A stretch of DNA of 64,000 nucleotides, taken from Rhodobacter sp. (GTDB lineage Bacteria; Pseudomonadota; Alphaproteobacteria; Rhodobacterales; Rhodobacteraceae). Below the pieces are notes generated by a model. The model did not search any database and was not told the DNA's origin. It saw only the letters and a list, made by a program, of their open reading frames with translations. Positions within the stretch are counted from its first letter, which is position 1, and each line of letters begins with the position of its first letter. The stretch spans positions 1,146,501 through 1,210,500 of the forward strand of contig JACKKG010000001.1 of the NCBI GenBank assembly GCA_020637515.1, read 5' to 3'. The translations under genes and the position numbers were made by a program. Shown one piece after another: positions 1-8,788 of this stretch.

Positions 1-2
1 GG

Positions 3-1079
3 CCCGGGCGCGCGGCGATCACGCTGTTCGGGGTCATGGCCTCGGTCGCGCTGCTGGTCGCGTCCTATTTCAGCTTCGATTCCGTCACGCTGCTGGCGGA
101 CACGATGTTCACCCAGTCGAACCGCCAGCAGGTCACGCTGGTGCTGAACCGGGCGCAACCCGAACGCGCAATACTGGACGCTGGCAGCCTGCCCGGCGTG
201 CGGCTGGCCGAGGGCGGCTTTGCGATGCCCGCGCGGCTGGTGAATGGCCATCGCAGCCGTCTCAGCGGGTTGCAGGCGCATTTTCCCGGGGCGACGCTGG
301 CCCGCCTGATCGACGATGCGGGGCAGGTCGTCACCTTGCCGGATCAAGGTGTGGTGCTGCCCGAACGTCTGGCCGCCGCGCTGGATTTGCGCGTCGGCGA
401 CCGCCTGCGGATCGAGATGCTGGCCCCGCCGCGCGAAACGCTGGACCTGCCGGTGGCGGCCGTGATCGCCCAGGGTATGGGGCAAGAGGCGCATATCGCC
501 GCCGCGCCGCTCTTTGCCGCGATGCGTGTCGCGCCGCAGGTGAACCGCATCGACCTGATGGTCGATAGCAATGCGATGGCCGCGCTGAACGCCCGCATCA
601 AGGTGACCCCCGCGGTCGCCGGCCTCACCGACTGGGCCGATGTGCGGCGCCAGTTCGACGCCACGCTCAGCCAGAACCTGCTGACGACGATGACAATCCA
701 GACGCTGGTCGGGCTGATGATCGCGATCGGCGTGGTCTACAACGCCGCCCGCATCCAGGTGTCGGAACGCAGCCACGAACTGGCCAGCCTGCGGGTTCTG
801 GGGTTCTCGCGCGCCGAGGTCGGCTATGTCCTGGTCGGCGAGGTGATGGCGCTGACCCTGGTCGCGATTCCGGCAGGCTGGGCGCTGGGCTATGCGTTGT
901 CGGCAGGGCTGGTGTCGGCCATGGCGACCGACCTGATGGCGATCCCCTTCGTCATCACACGGCGCACCTATGCCATGGCCGGGATCGCTGTCTTTGTCGC
1001 CGCCCTTGGGGCAGTGCTGTTGGTGCGCCGCCGGCTGGATCGTGTGGATCTGGCGGTGGCCTTGAAAGCGCGGGAATGA
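3..1079 (+). CDS. ABC transporter permease, FtsX/MacB-like (5' truncated)
   Basis: C-terminal part of an inner-membrane permease of an ABC exporter. The frame is open from the first in-frame codon at position 3, so the true start lies before the window. A membrane segment near the beginning (a run of V/L/A residues) is followed by a periplasmic domain of about 200 residues. Then come three hydrophobic segments in the last 120 residues with the FtsX-type signature of helices around a charged loop (SERSHELASLRVLGFSRAEV). It is followed after 10 bases by a HlyD-type adaptor gene, the usual pairing in MacAB/DevBC-like exporters. The ATPase gene is presumably upstream, outside the window. The substrate cannot be told. 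Confidence 0.8.
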   Translation, partial: PGRAAITLFGVMASVALLVASYFSFDSVTLLADTMFTQSNRQQVTLVLNRAQPERAILDAGSLPGVRLAEGGFAMPARLVNGHRSRLSGLQAHFPGATLARLIDDAGQVVTLPDQGVVLPERLAAALDLRVGDRLRIEMLAPPRETLDLPVAAVIAQGMGQEAHIAAAPLFAAMRVAPQVNRIDLMVDSNAMAALNARIKVTPAVAGLTDWADVRRQFDATLSQNLLTTMTIQTLVGLMIAIGVVYNAARIQVSERSHELASLRVLGFSRAEVGYVLVGEVMALTLVAIPAGWALGYALSAGLVSAMATDLMAIPFVITRRTYAMAGIAVFVAALGAVLLVRRRLDRVDLAVALKARE

Positions 1080-1089
1080 GGAGGGCGGC

Positions 1090-2286
1090 ATGGCCTGGAC
1101 CCGGATATTGACCTTGGGCGCGCTGGGCGCGGCCGTCGTGGGCGCAGCGGTCTGGGCGCTTTGGCCGCAACCCACCGCCGTGGACATGGCGGACGTCGCG
1201 CGGGGGGCGCTGCGCGTCACCGTCTCGGCCGAGGGGATCACGCGCGTGCGCGAACCCTATGCCATCACCGCGCCGATCGCGGGCATGGTTGCGCGGTCAC
1301 CCGTTCAGGTGGGCGACAGGGTGATCGAGGGGCAGACAGTTCTCGCCATCCTCAGCCCGGCGGAACCGGCGCTGATGGACGCCCGCTCACGGGCGCAGGC
1401 CCAGGCCGCGGTGGCCGAGGCCCAGGCCGCCGTCACCCTGTCCGACACGAACCTGCGCCGATCCCTGACCGAACTGGGGCAGGCGCAGACCGCGCTCGAA
1501 CGCGCCCGCGCGCTGGCCGAGGGCGGCACGATCTCGCATCGGTCGCTCGAGGATGCGGAACTGGGGTTCACGCTGGCGTCGCAGGCCCTGGCGGCCTCGC
1601 GGTCCGAACGCGACCTGCGGCAAGCGGCGCTGGAGCGCGCTCAGGCGCAACTGCTGGAACCGGGGGATATCGCGGGCGACGGCGCGCCCTTGCGCGTGCT
1701 GGCGCCGCATTCCGGCGTGGTGCTGGCGGTGACCGACGAAAGCGCGCGCCCGGTTCAGGCGGGGGCGCCGCTGATGTCGCTGGGCGATCTCGGCGACCTC
1801 GACATCGAGACGGACCTTCTGTCCACGGATGCGGTGCGCGTCGCCGTCGGTGCCTCGGCCGAAATCGAACGCTGGGGCGGGGTCGGGGTGCTGCCCGCGG
1901 TGGTGCGGCGGATCGAACCCGCGGCCTTTACCCGCGTGTCGGCCCTGGGGATCGAGGAACAGCGCGTGCGGCTGCGGCTGGATTTCACCGCCCCGCCCGC
2001 GGATCGTCCGGGCCTGGGTGATCGCTACCGCGTCTTCGTGCGCATCACGGTCTGGCAGGGCGACGATCTGGTGCTGGTGCCGCAGGCCGCGCTGTTCCGC
2101 TCTGGTGGCGGCTGGGCGGTGTTTCGGGCCGTTGACGGGCTGGCGCGGTTGACGCCCGTCACGGTCGGACCGCAGGCCGAGGGCCAGGCCGAGGTCGTAT
2201 CGGGGCTGGAACCCGGCGAGCGTGTGGTTCTCTATCCGCCCACCGCTCTGGCGCCCGGCGCCCGGGTCGTGCAGCGCCCTGAGTGA
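1090..2286 (+). CDS. HlyD/MacA-family periplasmic adaptor subunit
   Basis: Membrane-fusion (adaptor) protein of 398 aa that would link the upstream ABC permease to the outer side of the envelope. The N-terminus has one hydrophobic signal-anchor (residues about 5-25). It is followed by a lipoyl/barrel-sandwich half, an Ala/Gln/Arg-rich helical hairpin (about 95-190), the second lipoyl half containing APHSGVV, and beta-barrel domains up to the C-terminus. The ATG is preceded by a GAGGAGGG ribosome site. It lies 10 bases after the permease stop, so the two are probably one operon. Family membership is clear from the architecture; whether the partner system exports a drug, peptide or lipid is unknown. 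Confidence 0.85.
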   Translation: MAWTRILTLGALGAAVVGAAVWALWPQPTAVDMADVARGALRVTVSAEGITRVREPYAITAPIAGMVARSPVQVGDRVIEGQTVLAILSPAEPALMDARSRAQAQAAVAEAQAAVTLSDTNLRRSLTELGQAQTALERARALAEGGTISHRSLEDAELGFTLASQALAASRSERDLRQAALERAQAQLLEPGDIAGDGAPLRVLAPHSGVVLAVTDESARPVQAGAPLMSLGDLGDLDIETDLLSTDAVRVAVGASAEIERWGGVGVLPAVVRRIEPAAFTRVSALGIEEQRVRLRLDFTAPPADRPGLGDRYRVFVRITVWQGDDLVLVPQAALFRSGGGWAVFRAVDGLARLTPVTVGPQAEGQAEVVSGLEPGERVVLYPPTALAPGARVVQRPE

Positions 2287-2369
2287 CCGAAACCGCGACG
2301 GGGGTTGCGCCGATGTGTGCGCCCCCTGGCGACGGCGGGGCCGTTCGTGCCCGGCGGACCCGCTCCACG

Positions 2370-3506
2370 TCAGGGCGGCCAGGCGAGGTCGGCCCACACC
2401 AGCGCGTGGTGTGCCGTCCCCGCGGGCCAGATCAGGCCCGCGTCCAGCACCCGCAACCCCGCCGCCGGCAGCAGGTAGTCCACGCGCAGCGCGCCTGGTC
2501 CCTCGGGCCACCAGCCGGTCGCGGTCGGCGGCGCCCCGGCGGGGGGATGCGCCGCGCGGGGTTCAGGGTCTTGCAGGGTGGCGAGTCGCAACAGGGCGCG
2601 GATCTGCGCATGATCGCCGTCGCCTCGCGCCGGGTCCAGGTTGGCGCCGCCCAGCAGCACAAAGGGCGCCCGCGGCGCCGGGCCAAGCGCCCCCTCCAGC
2701 CGCAGCCGCCAAAAGGCGGTCTCGTCGCCGTTGCGCAACCGGTTCCGGCCGTGCGGGCCGCCAAAGGCCGGCGGCCCGGCGTGCCAGGCCAGCAGCGTCA
2801 GCGGTGCCCCGGGGGTATCGACCGCCAGTTCCCAATGGTTGGTCGTAGACAGGCGCTGAGCGGCAAATACGGCCTCCGAGGGGAACAATGCCCCGTCAAC
2901 CCGGGGCAATCGGGCCCCCGGCAGGTCACGCCACAGACGGGTGCTGTGATCGACCAGCGTATCCCCCATGAGCGGCCAACGCGACAGCAGCGCCATGCCG
3001 CCCGCGCCGGCAAAGCGGCCCCAACCCTGCGCATCGTCCGCCGTGCCGGTCCGACCGTCGCCGTCCAGATCCAGCCCGGTCGCCAGTCCGGTATTCGGCC
3101 GTGGTGCAAAGCGGTTGGGCAGGGTCAGGCCACCCTGGGCCAGCAGGTCGGCAAAGGCCGTCAGCGCCAGCGCATCCAGATCGTGGTCCAGATCGAGCAA
3201 CAGCAAGATGTCGGGTCGCGCCTCCAGGATCGCGTCACGAGCGGCCAGAACGTCCGCGTCCTGGCGGCGGATGTCGCGCAGCAACAGCCCCGGCCCGTCA
3301 CGGCCCAGATCCGTGTGAAACACCGCGATTCGCACACTGTCGGCGAGGGCGGGCAGCGCCAGGACGACCAGCAGCGCGGCGATCAGGCCGCGGCGAAGGC
3401 GTTCCCTTCGCTGTCGGCAAAGCGCCGGCGGCTGGCCCGGATCATCCGGGCGACGCGGGCCATGGCCACGCCGCGCATCACCAGATTGGCCGGCACATAG
3501 GCCCAC
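2370..3506 (-). CDS. Exported endonuclease/exonuclease/phosphatase-family protein
   Basis: Protein of the DNase I-like endonuclease/exonuclease/phosphatase superfamily. Recognisable elements are the N-terminal RIAVFHTDLGRDG strand, the DILLLLDLDHD segment with acidic metal ligands, a GMALLSRWPL motif, the LLGGANLDPARGDGDH strand (a GDxN-like site with N/D) and a C-terminal RVDYLLP motif. A secretion signal (hydrophobic LIAALLVVLALPALA) begins near residue 41. The start is uncertain: the GTG at 3506 gives a 124-base overlap with the upstream gene and an unlikely 40-residue Arg/Pro-rich lead. No ATG, GTG or TTG lies just before the signal peptide, but a CTG overlaps the upstream stop (CTGA at 3386-3383). 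Substrate is unknown; extracellular phosphodiesterase or nuclease activity is the family expectation. Confidence 0.7.
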   Translation of the reverse strand: MGLCAGQSGDARRGHGPRRPDDPGQPPALCRQRRERLRRGLIAALLVVLALPALADSVRIAVFHTDLGRDGPGLLLRDIRRQDADVLAARDAILEARPDILLLLDLDHDLDALALTAFADLLAQGGLTLPNRFAPRPNTGLATGLDLDGDGRTGTADDAQGWGRFAGAGGMALLSRWPLMGDTLVDHSTRLWRDLPGARLPRVDGALFPSEAVFAAQRLSTTNHWELAVDTPGAPLTLLAWHAGPPAFGGPHGRNRLRNGDETAFWRLRLEGALGPAPRAPFVLLGGANLDPARGDGDHAQIRALLRLATLQDPEPRAAHPPAGAPPTATGWWPEGPGALRVDYLLPAAGLRVLDAGLIWPAGTAHHALVWADLAWPP

Positions 3507-4234
3507 AGCACGATCCCCCAGACGAATCCCATGGGCGAGACCAGCGTCAGCGGCTTGACCAGGATTTCGGATACCAGCACCGCGCCCGGCAGCAAGAATG
3601 GCAGAACAAGTCCTAACGCAATGTTAAGACGCGCATGGCGTTGCAGGCGCAGCACCACGTCGTTGCCCGCCGTCGGATCGAAGGTCGGCAGGTTGATCCA
3701 GACGTTGAACGGCCCGGTTCCCATTGGCCAGGCGTTCAGGCGGATCGCCGCGACAAAGCCCAGCACCGTCGTCGCCGCCAGAACCAGCGACAGCGCCGCG
3801 CCGTTGCGCACCAGCATCGCGTGTCCATCGGGCAGACTGTCGGGCAGCGCGGACACCAGCAGGGACACCGGGCTGATGGCAAAGTCCAGCATCTGACCGC
3901 AGACAGCGGCCGCGCTGCCTGCCAGGCCGCTCAGCAGCCCCGGTTCGACCAGGTTGCGCTGCATCAGCGACAGCAGCACCGCCAGCACGGCGATCAGCGC
4001 AAAGCGCGTGCGATTGAACGGCGCGGCAAAGCGGAACTCGATCAGGCCGGGATATTCCGAGGCATATTCGGCAAATACGATGCCGCCTGCGATCACCGCC
4101 AGCAGCACCATGCTTTGCGCCGTGTCGGGGGCGGTCGAGGGGACCACCAGCGCCGGGAACAGCGCCAGCAAGCCGACGAGCAGCGCTCGCAGGGCGGCGC
4201 CGGGAAGGTGGGACCTTGTTTTCGCGTCACCCAT
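3383..4234 (-). CDS. Conserved multi-pass membrane protein, function unknown
   Basis: About 283 aa with six to seven hydrophobic segments (for example ALLVGLLALFPALVV near the N-terminus and VLPFLLPGAVLVSEILV near the C-terminus) and a basic C-terminal tail (MIRASRRR). The ATG at 4234 is chosen because AAGGGGA sits just upstream; an in-frame ATG 114 bases earlier lacks this and would add a polar extension. It lies downstream of leuD on the same strand but beyond an intrinsic terminator, and its stop overlaps the next gene, so it probably forms a unit with the exported phosphatase-family gene. I recognise no functional motif; the LPTFDP loop facing one side of the membrane is the most distinctive part. 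Confidence 0.65.
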   Translation of the reverse strand: MGDAKTRSHLPGAALRALLVGLLALFPALVVPSTAPDTAQSMVLLAVIAGGIVFAEYASEYPGLIEFRFAAPFNRTRFALIAVLAVLLSLMQRNLVEPGLLSGLAGSAAAVCGQMLDFAISPVSLLVSALPDSLPDGHAMLVRNGAALSLVLAATTVLGFVAAIRLNAWPMGTGPFNVWINLPTFDPTAGNDVVLRLQRHARLNIALGLVLPFLLPGAVLVSEILVKPLTLVSPMGFVWGIVLWAYVPANLVMRGVAMARVARMIRASRRRFADSEGNAFAAA

Positions 4235-4423
4235 ACTCGATCCCCTTGCCGGCCGGTGAGAGCCGGTGGAGTGTTTCTCGCGGCCAAGGAACAGGGCCGC
4301 CTGCCTCAATTTTGCCACAATTCTGCCCATTTTCGCCCGACCTCGCAAGACTCACGAACAGGGTGGGGGCTCAAAGCGTGTTTTTCGAGGCTGAAATGTC
4401 GCAGGTTTGCATCAATAATGAGG

Positions 4424-4456
4424 AAAAAAAGGGGCGCCCCGCGAACGGGACGCCCT
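4424..4456 (-). terminator. Intrinsic terminator after leuD
   Basis: Read on the minus strand, a GGGCGTCCCG arm, a TTCG tetraloop and a CGGGGCGCCC arm form a 10-bp stem with one G-T wobble, followed by seven T residues. It starts 24 bases after the leuD stop and should end the leuC-hdeD-leuD transcript. The UUCG tetraloop and long U-tract make this one of the clearest terminators in the window. Confidence 0.9.
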
Positions 4457-4479
4457 AATGCGCTGCAAAGACTGAAAAA

Positions 4480-5085
4480 TCAGAGCCAGGGGAACTGCGT
4501 CTGCGCCCGCGATTCATAGGCGTCGATTGCCGACACTTTTTCCAGACTGAGCCCGATATCGTCCAGCCCGTTCAACATGCAGTGCTTCTTGAACGGATCG
4601 ATGTCAAAGGCATAGCGCGTGCCGTCGGACGCGGTGACGGTCTGATCCTGAAGATTGACTGTGATGCGGGCGTTGGCGCCCTTGCTGGCGTCGTCCATCA
4701 GGTGATCGACCGCCTCTTGCGGCAGGACGACCGGCAGGATGCCGTTCTTGAAGCAGTTGTTGTAGAAGATGTCGGCAAAACTGGTCGAGATGACGCAGCG
4801 GATGCCGAAGTCCAGCAACGCCCAGGGCGCGTGCTCGCGCGACGAACCGCAGCCGAAGTTGTCGCCCGCAACGATGATTTCTGACTGGCGATATTGCGGC
4901 TGGTTCAGCACGAAATCGGGGTTTTCGTTGCCGTTCCGATCGTAGCGCATCTCGTCGAACAGGTTGACCCCCAGGCCCGACCGCTTGATGGTCTTCAGAA
5001 AGCCCTTGGGGATGATCATGTCCGTGTCGATATTGACCAGCGGCATGGGGGCAGCGATGCCGGTCAGGGTGGTGAATTTGTCCAT
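4480..5085 (-). CDS. leuD: 3-isopropylmalate dehydratase small subunit
   Basis: Swivelling small subunit of isopropylmalate isomerase, which converts 2-isopropylmalate to 3-isopropylmalate in leucine biosynthesis together with LeuC. The 201-aa length is normal. Signature segments are PLVNIDTDMIIPKGFLKT near the start and GDNFGCGSSREHAPWALLDF in the middle, the substrate-recognition loop of the aconitase small-subunit fold. A GGAGA ribosome site precedes the ATG. It is separated from leuC by an HdeD-like gene, all three on the minus strand with short gaps (18 and 33 bases), so they are probably co-transcribed and end at the terminator just downstream. Confidence 0.97.
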   Translation of the reverse strand: MDKFTTLTGIAAPMPLVNIDTDMIIPKGFLKTIKRSGLGVNLFDEMRYDRNGNENPDFVLNQPQYRQSEIIVAGDNFGCGSSREHAPWALLDFGIRCVISTSFADIFYNNCFKNGILPVVLPQEAVDHLMDDASKGANARITVNLQDQTVTASDGTRYAFDIDPFKKHCMLNGLDDIGLSLEKVSAIDAYESRAQTQFPWL

Positions 5086-5103
5086 TGAAGTCTCCGATTC
5101 GGC

Positions 5104-5625
5104 CTAGGCAGAGCGCGCCTTTCGGGCAGCGTATCCCAGGACCAGAAGGCTCACGCCGTTCGACAGAAGCTCGACGCCCAGCAGGATGCCGAGCAGGCTC
5201 ATGGTCGCGGCAGCGAAGTTGAAGAAGATGTAGAGCGCCAGCGCGAGCGACACGATGCCCGACAGCAGCATCGGCACGAAGAAGGCCGTGCCGCGCAGGT
5301 TCATCGAGACATAGAGCCGCACCAGACCGCTGGCGCCCACCAGGATCATGATCAGCGAGGTCAGGGAAATCATGCCTTCCAACGGGTTGGACAGGAACGC
5401 CCAGCCCAGGAAGGCCAGCGCCAGGCCCAGCAGCAGCGCCAGCGCCTTGTGCTGCCAGCCCGCGACCGTGAAGCCGGTCACGACCTGGATGCCGCCGGTG
5501 ACCAGCAAAAGCGCGCCGGTCAGCGTGGTGACGGCCAGCGAGGCCAGCACGACATTGCCCAGGACGAACGCGCCCAGGGCGATCGACAGAAGGCCCAGAA
5601 GGACCAGTTTCAGCCAGGCACTCAT
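5104..5625 (-). CDS. HdeD-family (DUF308) membrane protein
   Basis: Protein of 173 aa made almost entirely of six hydrophobic segments of about 20 residues, arranged as repeated helix pairs, with short loops such as SNPLEG and SMNLRG. This is the layout of HdeD/DUF308 proteins, which in enterobacteria are linked to acid resistance at high cell density; the biochemical function is not known. The unusual point is its place between leuC and leuD on the same strand, with gaps of only 33 and 18 bases, implying co-expression with leucine biosynthesis. No ligand or catalytic residues are apparent. Confidence 0.8.
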   Translation of the reverse strand: MSAWLKLVLLGLLSIALGAFVLGNVVLASLAVTTLTGALLLVTGGIQVVTGFTVAGWQHKALALLLGLALAFLGWAFLSNPLEGMISLTSLIMILVGASGLVRLYVSMNLRGTAFFVPMLLSGIVSLALALYIFFNFAAATMSLLGILLGVELLSNGVSLLVLGYAARKARSA

Positions 5626-5658
5626 TTCACTCTCCTCGGGTTGGTGACGGCTGGCAGC

Positions 5659-7068
5659 TTACACCAGATCGCGCACATCCGTCAGGTGCCCGGTGACGGC
5701 CGCCGCGGCGGCCATCGCGGGCGACATCAGGTGCGTGCGCCCCTTGTAACCTTGCCGCCCCTCGAAGTTGCGGTTCGAGGTCGAGGCGCAGCGCTCGCCC
5801 TCGGCCAACTGGTCGGGGTTCATCGCCAGGCACATCGAGCAGCCGGCCATACGCCATTCCGCGCCGGCGTCGATGAAGATCTGCGCCAGGCCTTCTTCCT
5901 CGGCCTGGGCCCGCACCAGGCCCGAGCCGGGGACGACCAGCGCCCGGACGCCCGGCGCCAGCTTGCGGCCCTTCAGCACGGCGGCGGCGGCGCGCAGGTC
6001 CTCGATCCGGCCGTTGGTGCAGGACCCGATGAAGACGGCGTCGATCTTGATGTCGGTCAGCTTCATGCCGGCGGTCAGGCCCATGTAGTCGAGCGATCGC
6101 TGCGCGGCCTCGACCTTGCCACCCTTGAAATCGCCCGGCGCGGGAACCGAGGCCGAGATCGGCAGCACGTCCTCGGGCGAGGTGCCCCAGGTCACGACCG
6201 GTTCGATATCCTCGCCGCGCAGGGTGACGATCTTGTCGAAATGCGCGCCCTCATCGGTGTAAAGGGTCTTCCACCAGGTCAGCGCGGCCTCCCAGGCGGC
6301 GCCCTTGGGGGCGTGCGGGCGGCCCTGGACATAGGCGAAGGTCGTCTCGTCGGGGGCGATCAGACCGGCGCGCGCGCCGCCCTCGATGGCCATGTTGCAG
6401 ACCGTCATGCGGCCTTCCATCGACAGGCTGCGGATCGCCTCGCCGCAATATTCGATGACATGGCCGGTGCCGCCCGCGGTGCCGGTCCTGCCGATCACCG
6501 CCAGCGTGATGTCCTTGGCCGTGACGCCCGGGCGCAAGGTGCCGGTGATCTCGACCTTCATGTTTCGGGATTTCTTCTGGATCAGCGTCTGCGTGGCCAG
6601 GACGTGCTCGACCTCGGAGGTGCCGATGCCGTGCGCAAGGGCGCCAAAGGCACCATGCGTCGCGGTGTGGCTGTCACCGCAAACCACGGTCATGCCCGGC
6701 AACGTCCAGCCCTGCTCGGGGCCGACGATGTGCACGATGCCCTGACGCACGTCCGAGACCGGGTAATAGACCAGGCCGAAATCCTTGGCATTCGTGTCCA
6801 GCGCCGCGACCTGGATGCGGCTTTCCTCGGTCATGGTTTCGGCATTGGCGCGGTCCAGCGTGGTCGGCACGTTGTGGTCCGGCACGGCGATCGTCTTGCC
6901 GGGGGCGCGCACCTTGCGGCCGGCCATCCGCAGACCCTCGAAGGCCTGGGGGCTGGTCACTTCGTGGACCAGGTGACGGTCGATATACAGCAGGCAGGTG
7001 CCGTCGTCGGACTGATCGACGACATGGGCATCCCAGATCTTGTCGTAAAGCGTTTTCGGAGCGGTCAT
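5659..7068 (-). CDS. leuC: 3-isopropylmalate dehydratase large subunit
   Basis: Catalytic, [4Fe-4S]-containing subunit of isopropylmalate isomerase (leucine biosynthesis), 469 aa, the usual length. The three cluster cysteines are visible in FIGSCTNGR (about residue 350) and GCSMCLAMNPD (about 410 and 413). The N-terminal DKIWDAHVV and the VCGDSHTATHGAFGALAHG motif are typical of the family. A GAGAG sequence lies just upstream of the ATG. It heads a minus-strand unit with the HdeD-like gene and leuD. Confidence 0.97.
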   Translation of the reverse strand: MTAPKTLYDKIWDAHVVDQSDDGTCLLYIDRHLVHEVTSPQAFEGLRMAGRKVRAPGKTIAVPDHNVPTTLDRANAETMTEESRIQVAALDTNAKDFGLVYYPVSDVRQGIVHIVGPEQGWTLPGMTVVCGDSHTATHGAFGALAHGIGTSEVEHVLATQTLIQKKSRNMKVEITGTLRPGVTAKDITLAVIGRTGTAGGTGHVIEYCGEAIRSLSMEGRMTVCNMAIEGGARAGLIAPDETTFAYVQGRPHAPKGAAWEAALTWWKTLYTDEGAHFDKIVTLRGEDIEPVVTWGTSPEDVLPISASVPAPGDFKGGKVEAAQRSLDYMGLTAGMKLTDIKIDAVFIGSCTNGRIEDLRAAAAVLKGRKLAPGVRALVVPGSGLVRAQAEEEGLAQIFIDAGAEWRMAGCSMCLAMNPDQLAEGERCASTSNRNFEGRQGYKGRTHLMSPAMAAAAAVTGHLTDVRDLV

Positions 7069-7103
7069 GGCTCATCTCTCGGAGTTTGGCTTGGGAAGGG
7101 TAG

Positions 7104-7123
7104 GGTGCGTGCGAGCACGCACC
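7104..7123. repeat. REP-like palindrome upstream of leuC
   Basis: Perfect inverted repeat with 9-base arms GGTGCGTGC and GCACGCACC separated by GA, flanked on the left by TAG and on the right by TTAC. It sits in the leuC-mscS intergenic region. A closely related palindrome with the same TAGGGTGCG edge occurs inside cobB at 22446-22464, which suggests a small dispersed element rather than a leuC-specific operator. Confidence 0.6.
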
Positions 7124-7140
7124 TTACGGCGGACCACAGG

Positions 7141-7230
7141 TCAGCCGAGACGCGCCAGAATCGACCGGTTCTCGCGGGCGAAACGCTGCGGCAGGCGCGC
7201 GTGATCGGTCATGTCGAAATAGCGGATCAT
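7141..7230 (-). CDS. Possible 29-aa small protein upstream of leuC
   Basis: An open frame on the minus strand from ATG 7230 encodes a short basic peptide beginning MIRYFDMTDHARL and ending SILARLG before TGA. The frame stays open upstream for at least another 15 codons with protein-like composition, so it may be the end of a slightly longer gene with a non-standard start. No convincing ribosome site is seen and I recognise no family. The rest of the stretch 7069-7384 holds only the palindrome at 7104 and no other gene that I can support. Confidence 0.2.
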   Translation of the reverse strand: MIRYFDMTDHARLPQRFARENRSILARLG

Positions 7231-7384
7231 GGCCGTTTCATACGCCCGAATCGGGGTCCGGGCAACAGGATTGCGGACGGGCCGCGCGTGCGCCGGTCGC
7301 CGTCGTCTCGCCTCGCGCCCGGCTGCGTCCTCGGCGCGGCAACAGCCGCTTCCAACCCGCGCGCACTGGCCCTAGACTGCGGCC

Positions 7385-8731
7385 ATGGACGGCGAACTGG
7401 CAACATGGATCGACACCTGGCGCGCGGGGGCCTCGGGCTTTGGCGGGGCGCTGCTGAGCTCCGCGCAGACCTTGCTTCTGCCCTCGCGGTTGACGCAGGT
7501 CGCCGTGACCCTGGCGATGATGGCCCTGGCCTGGGTGCTGGCCCGGGCGCTGTCTTCGCGGTTCGAGGCCTGGATGCGCGGGCTCGAGGGGCGGCCGAAA
7601 TGGCAACTCCGCCTGCTCATCGTGCTGCGTCGTCGTCTGGCGCTGACCCTCTTCGTCGCCTTGATCTGGCTGGCGGTCGGCGTCTTCGCGGCGATCTACC
7701 AGTTCCCCTCGCGGCGCTACCTGCTGGAACTCTTCGCCACCATCGCCTCGGCCTGGCTGGGGATACGGATTGCCGCGCAGGTGGTGCGCAACAGGCTTTT
7801 GCGGCAGGCCCTGGTGTGGGGCCTGTCGATCTGGGTTCTGCTCTATTTCCTGGACCTGACCGCCGCGACCGCGACCTTCCTCGACAGCATCGCCGTGCAG
7901 TTCGGCAGCTTCCGCCTGTCGGTGCTGTCGGTGCTGAAGGCGCTGGTGCTGACGGCCGGGCTGCTCACGCTGGCGCGCCTGCTCACGCTGGGTGCGGCCG
8001 GTCGGATCAAGGGCAACGCCGATATCAGCCCGTCGATGCAGGAACTCCTGGTCAAGGTGTTGCGCATCGGCCTCTACGGCGCGGCCTTCTTCATCGGGCT
8101 GAAGGCCGTGGGGTTCGACCTGACCGGGCTCGCGGTGCTGTCCGGGGCGATCGGTGTCGGCCTGGGGTTCGGCCTGCAAAAGGTCGTGTCGAACCTGGTC
8201 TCCGGCATCATCATCTTGCTGGACAAGTCGGTGAAGCCCGGCGACGTCATCAGCCTGGGCGACACCTTCGGCTGGATCAACACGCTGGGCGCGCGCTACG
8301 TCTCGGTGGTGACCCGCGACGGCAAGGAATACCTGATCCCGAACGAGGACCTGATCACCGGCCAGGTGGTGAACTGGTCGCACACCAACGACCTGGTGCG
8401 GCTGGACCTGAAATTCGGCACCTCGTATCACGACGACCCGCATGCCGTCCGCGCCATCGCCATCGCGGCCGCCTCGGGCGCGTCCCGGGTTCTCGCCGAT
8501 CCGGCGCCCGTCTGCCACATCGTGAATTTCGGCGATTCCTCGGTGGATTACCTGCTGCGTTTCTGGATCCGCGACCCCTCGGCCGGACTGACCAATATCC
8601 GCGGCGCGGTCTATCTGGCGCTGTGGGATGCGTTCAAGGCGCACGGCGTTTCGATCCCCTTTCCGCAACGCGAGGTCCGGTTTTTGCCCCCCTCGGCGGG
8701 CGATCGCGCGGGGACTGCGGCGGCGGATTGA
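7385..8731 (+). CDS. Mechanosensitive ion channel, MscS family
   Basis: Small-conductance mechanosensitive channel of 448 aa, expected in the inner membrane to release solutes under hypo-osmotic stress. Several hydrophobic helices occupy residues about 25-230. The conserved pore-lining helix follows at about 250-270 (SGAIGVGLGFGLQKVVSNL, the Gly/Ala-rich TM3). Then come the MscS beta domain (DKSVKPGDVI, YLIPNEDLI) and a C-terminal alpha/beta cytosolic domain. It is longer than E. coli MscS (286 aa) because of extra N-terminal helices. It runs 57 bases ahead of the rsfS-rlmH pair; co-transcription is possible but not shown. Confidence 0.93.
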   Translation: MDGELATWIDTWRAGASGFGGALLSSAQTLLLPSRLTQVAVTLAMMALAWVLARALSSRFEAWMRGLEGRPKWQLRLLIVLRRRLALTLFVALIWLAVGVFAAIYQFPSRRYLLELFATIASAWLGIRIAAQVVRNRLLRQALVWGLSIWVLLYFLDLTAATATFLDSIAVQFGSFRLSVLSVLKALVLTAGLLTLARLLTLGAAGRIKGNADISPSMQELLVKVLRIGLYGAAFFIGLKAVGFDLTGLAVLSGAIGVGLGFGLQKVVSNLVSGIIILLDKSVKPGDVISLGDTFGWINTLGARYVSVVTRDGKEYLIPNEDLITGQVVNWSHTNDLVRLDLKFGTSYHDDPHAVRAIAIAAASGASRVLADPAPVCHIVNFGDSSVDYLLRFWIRDPSAGLTNIRGAVYLALWDAFKAHGVSIPFPQREVRFLPPSAGDRAGTAAAD

Positions 8732-8788
8732 GATTTCCCGCGCCGCTTGCTACATTGGACCCAGTTGCCCCTTCAGGAGGACAGATCT

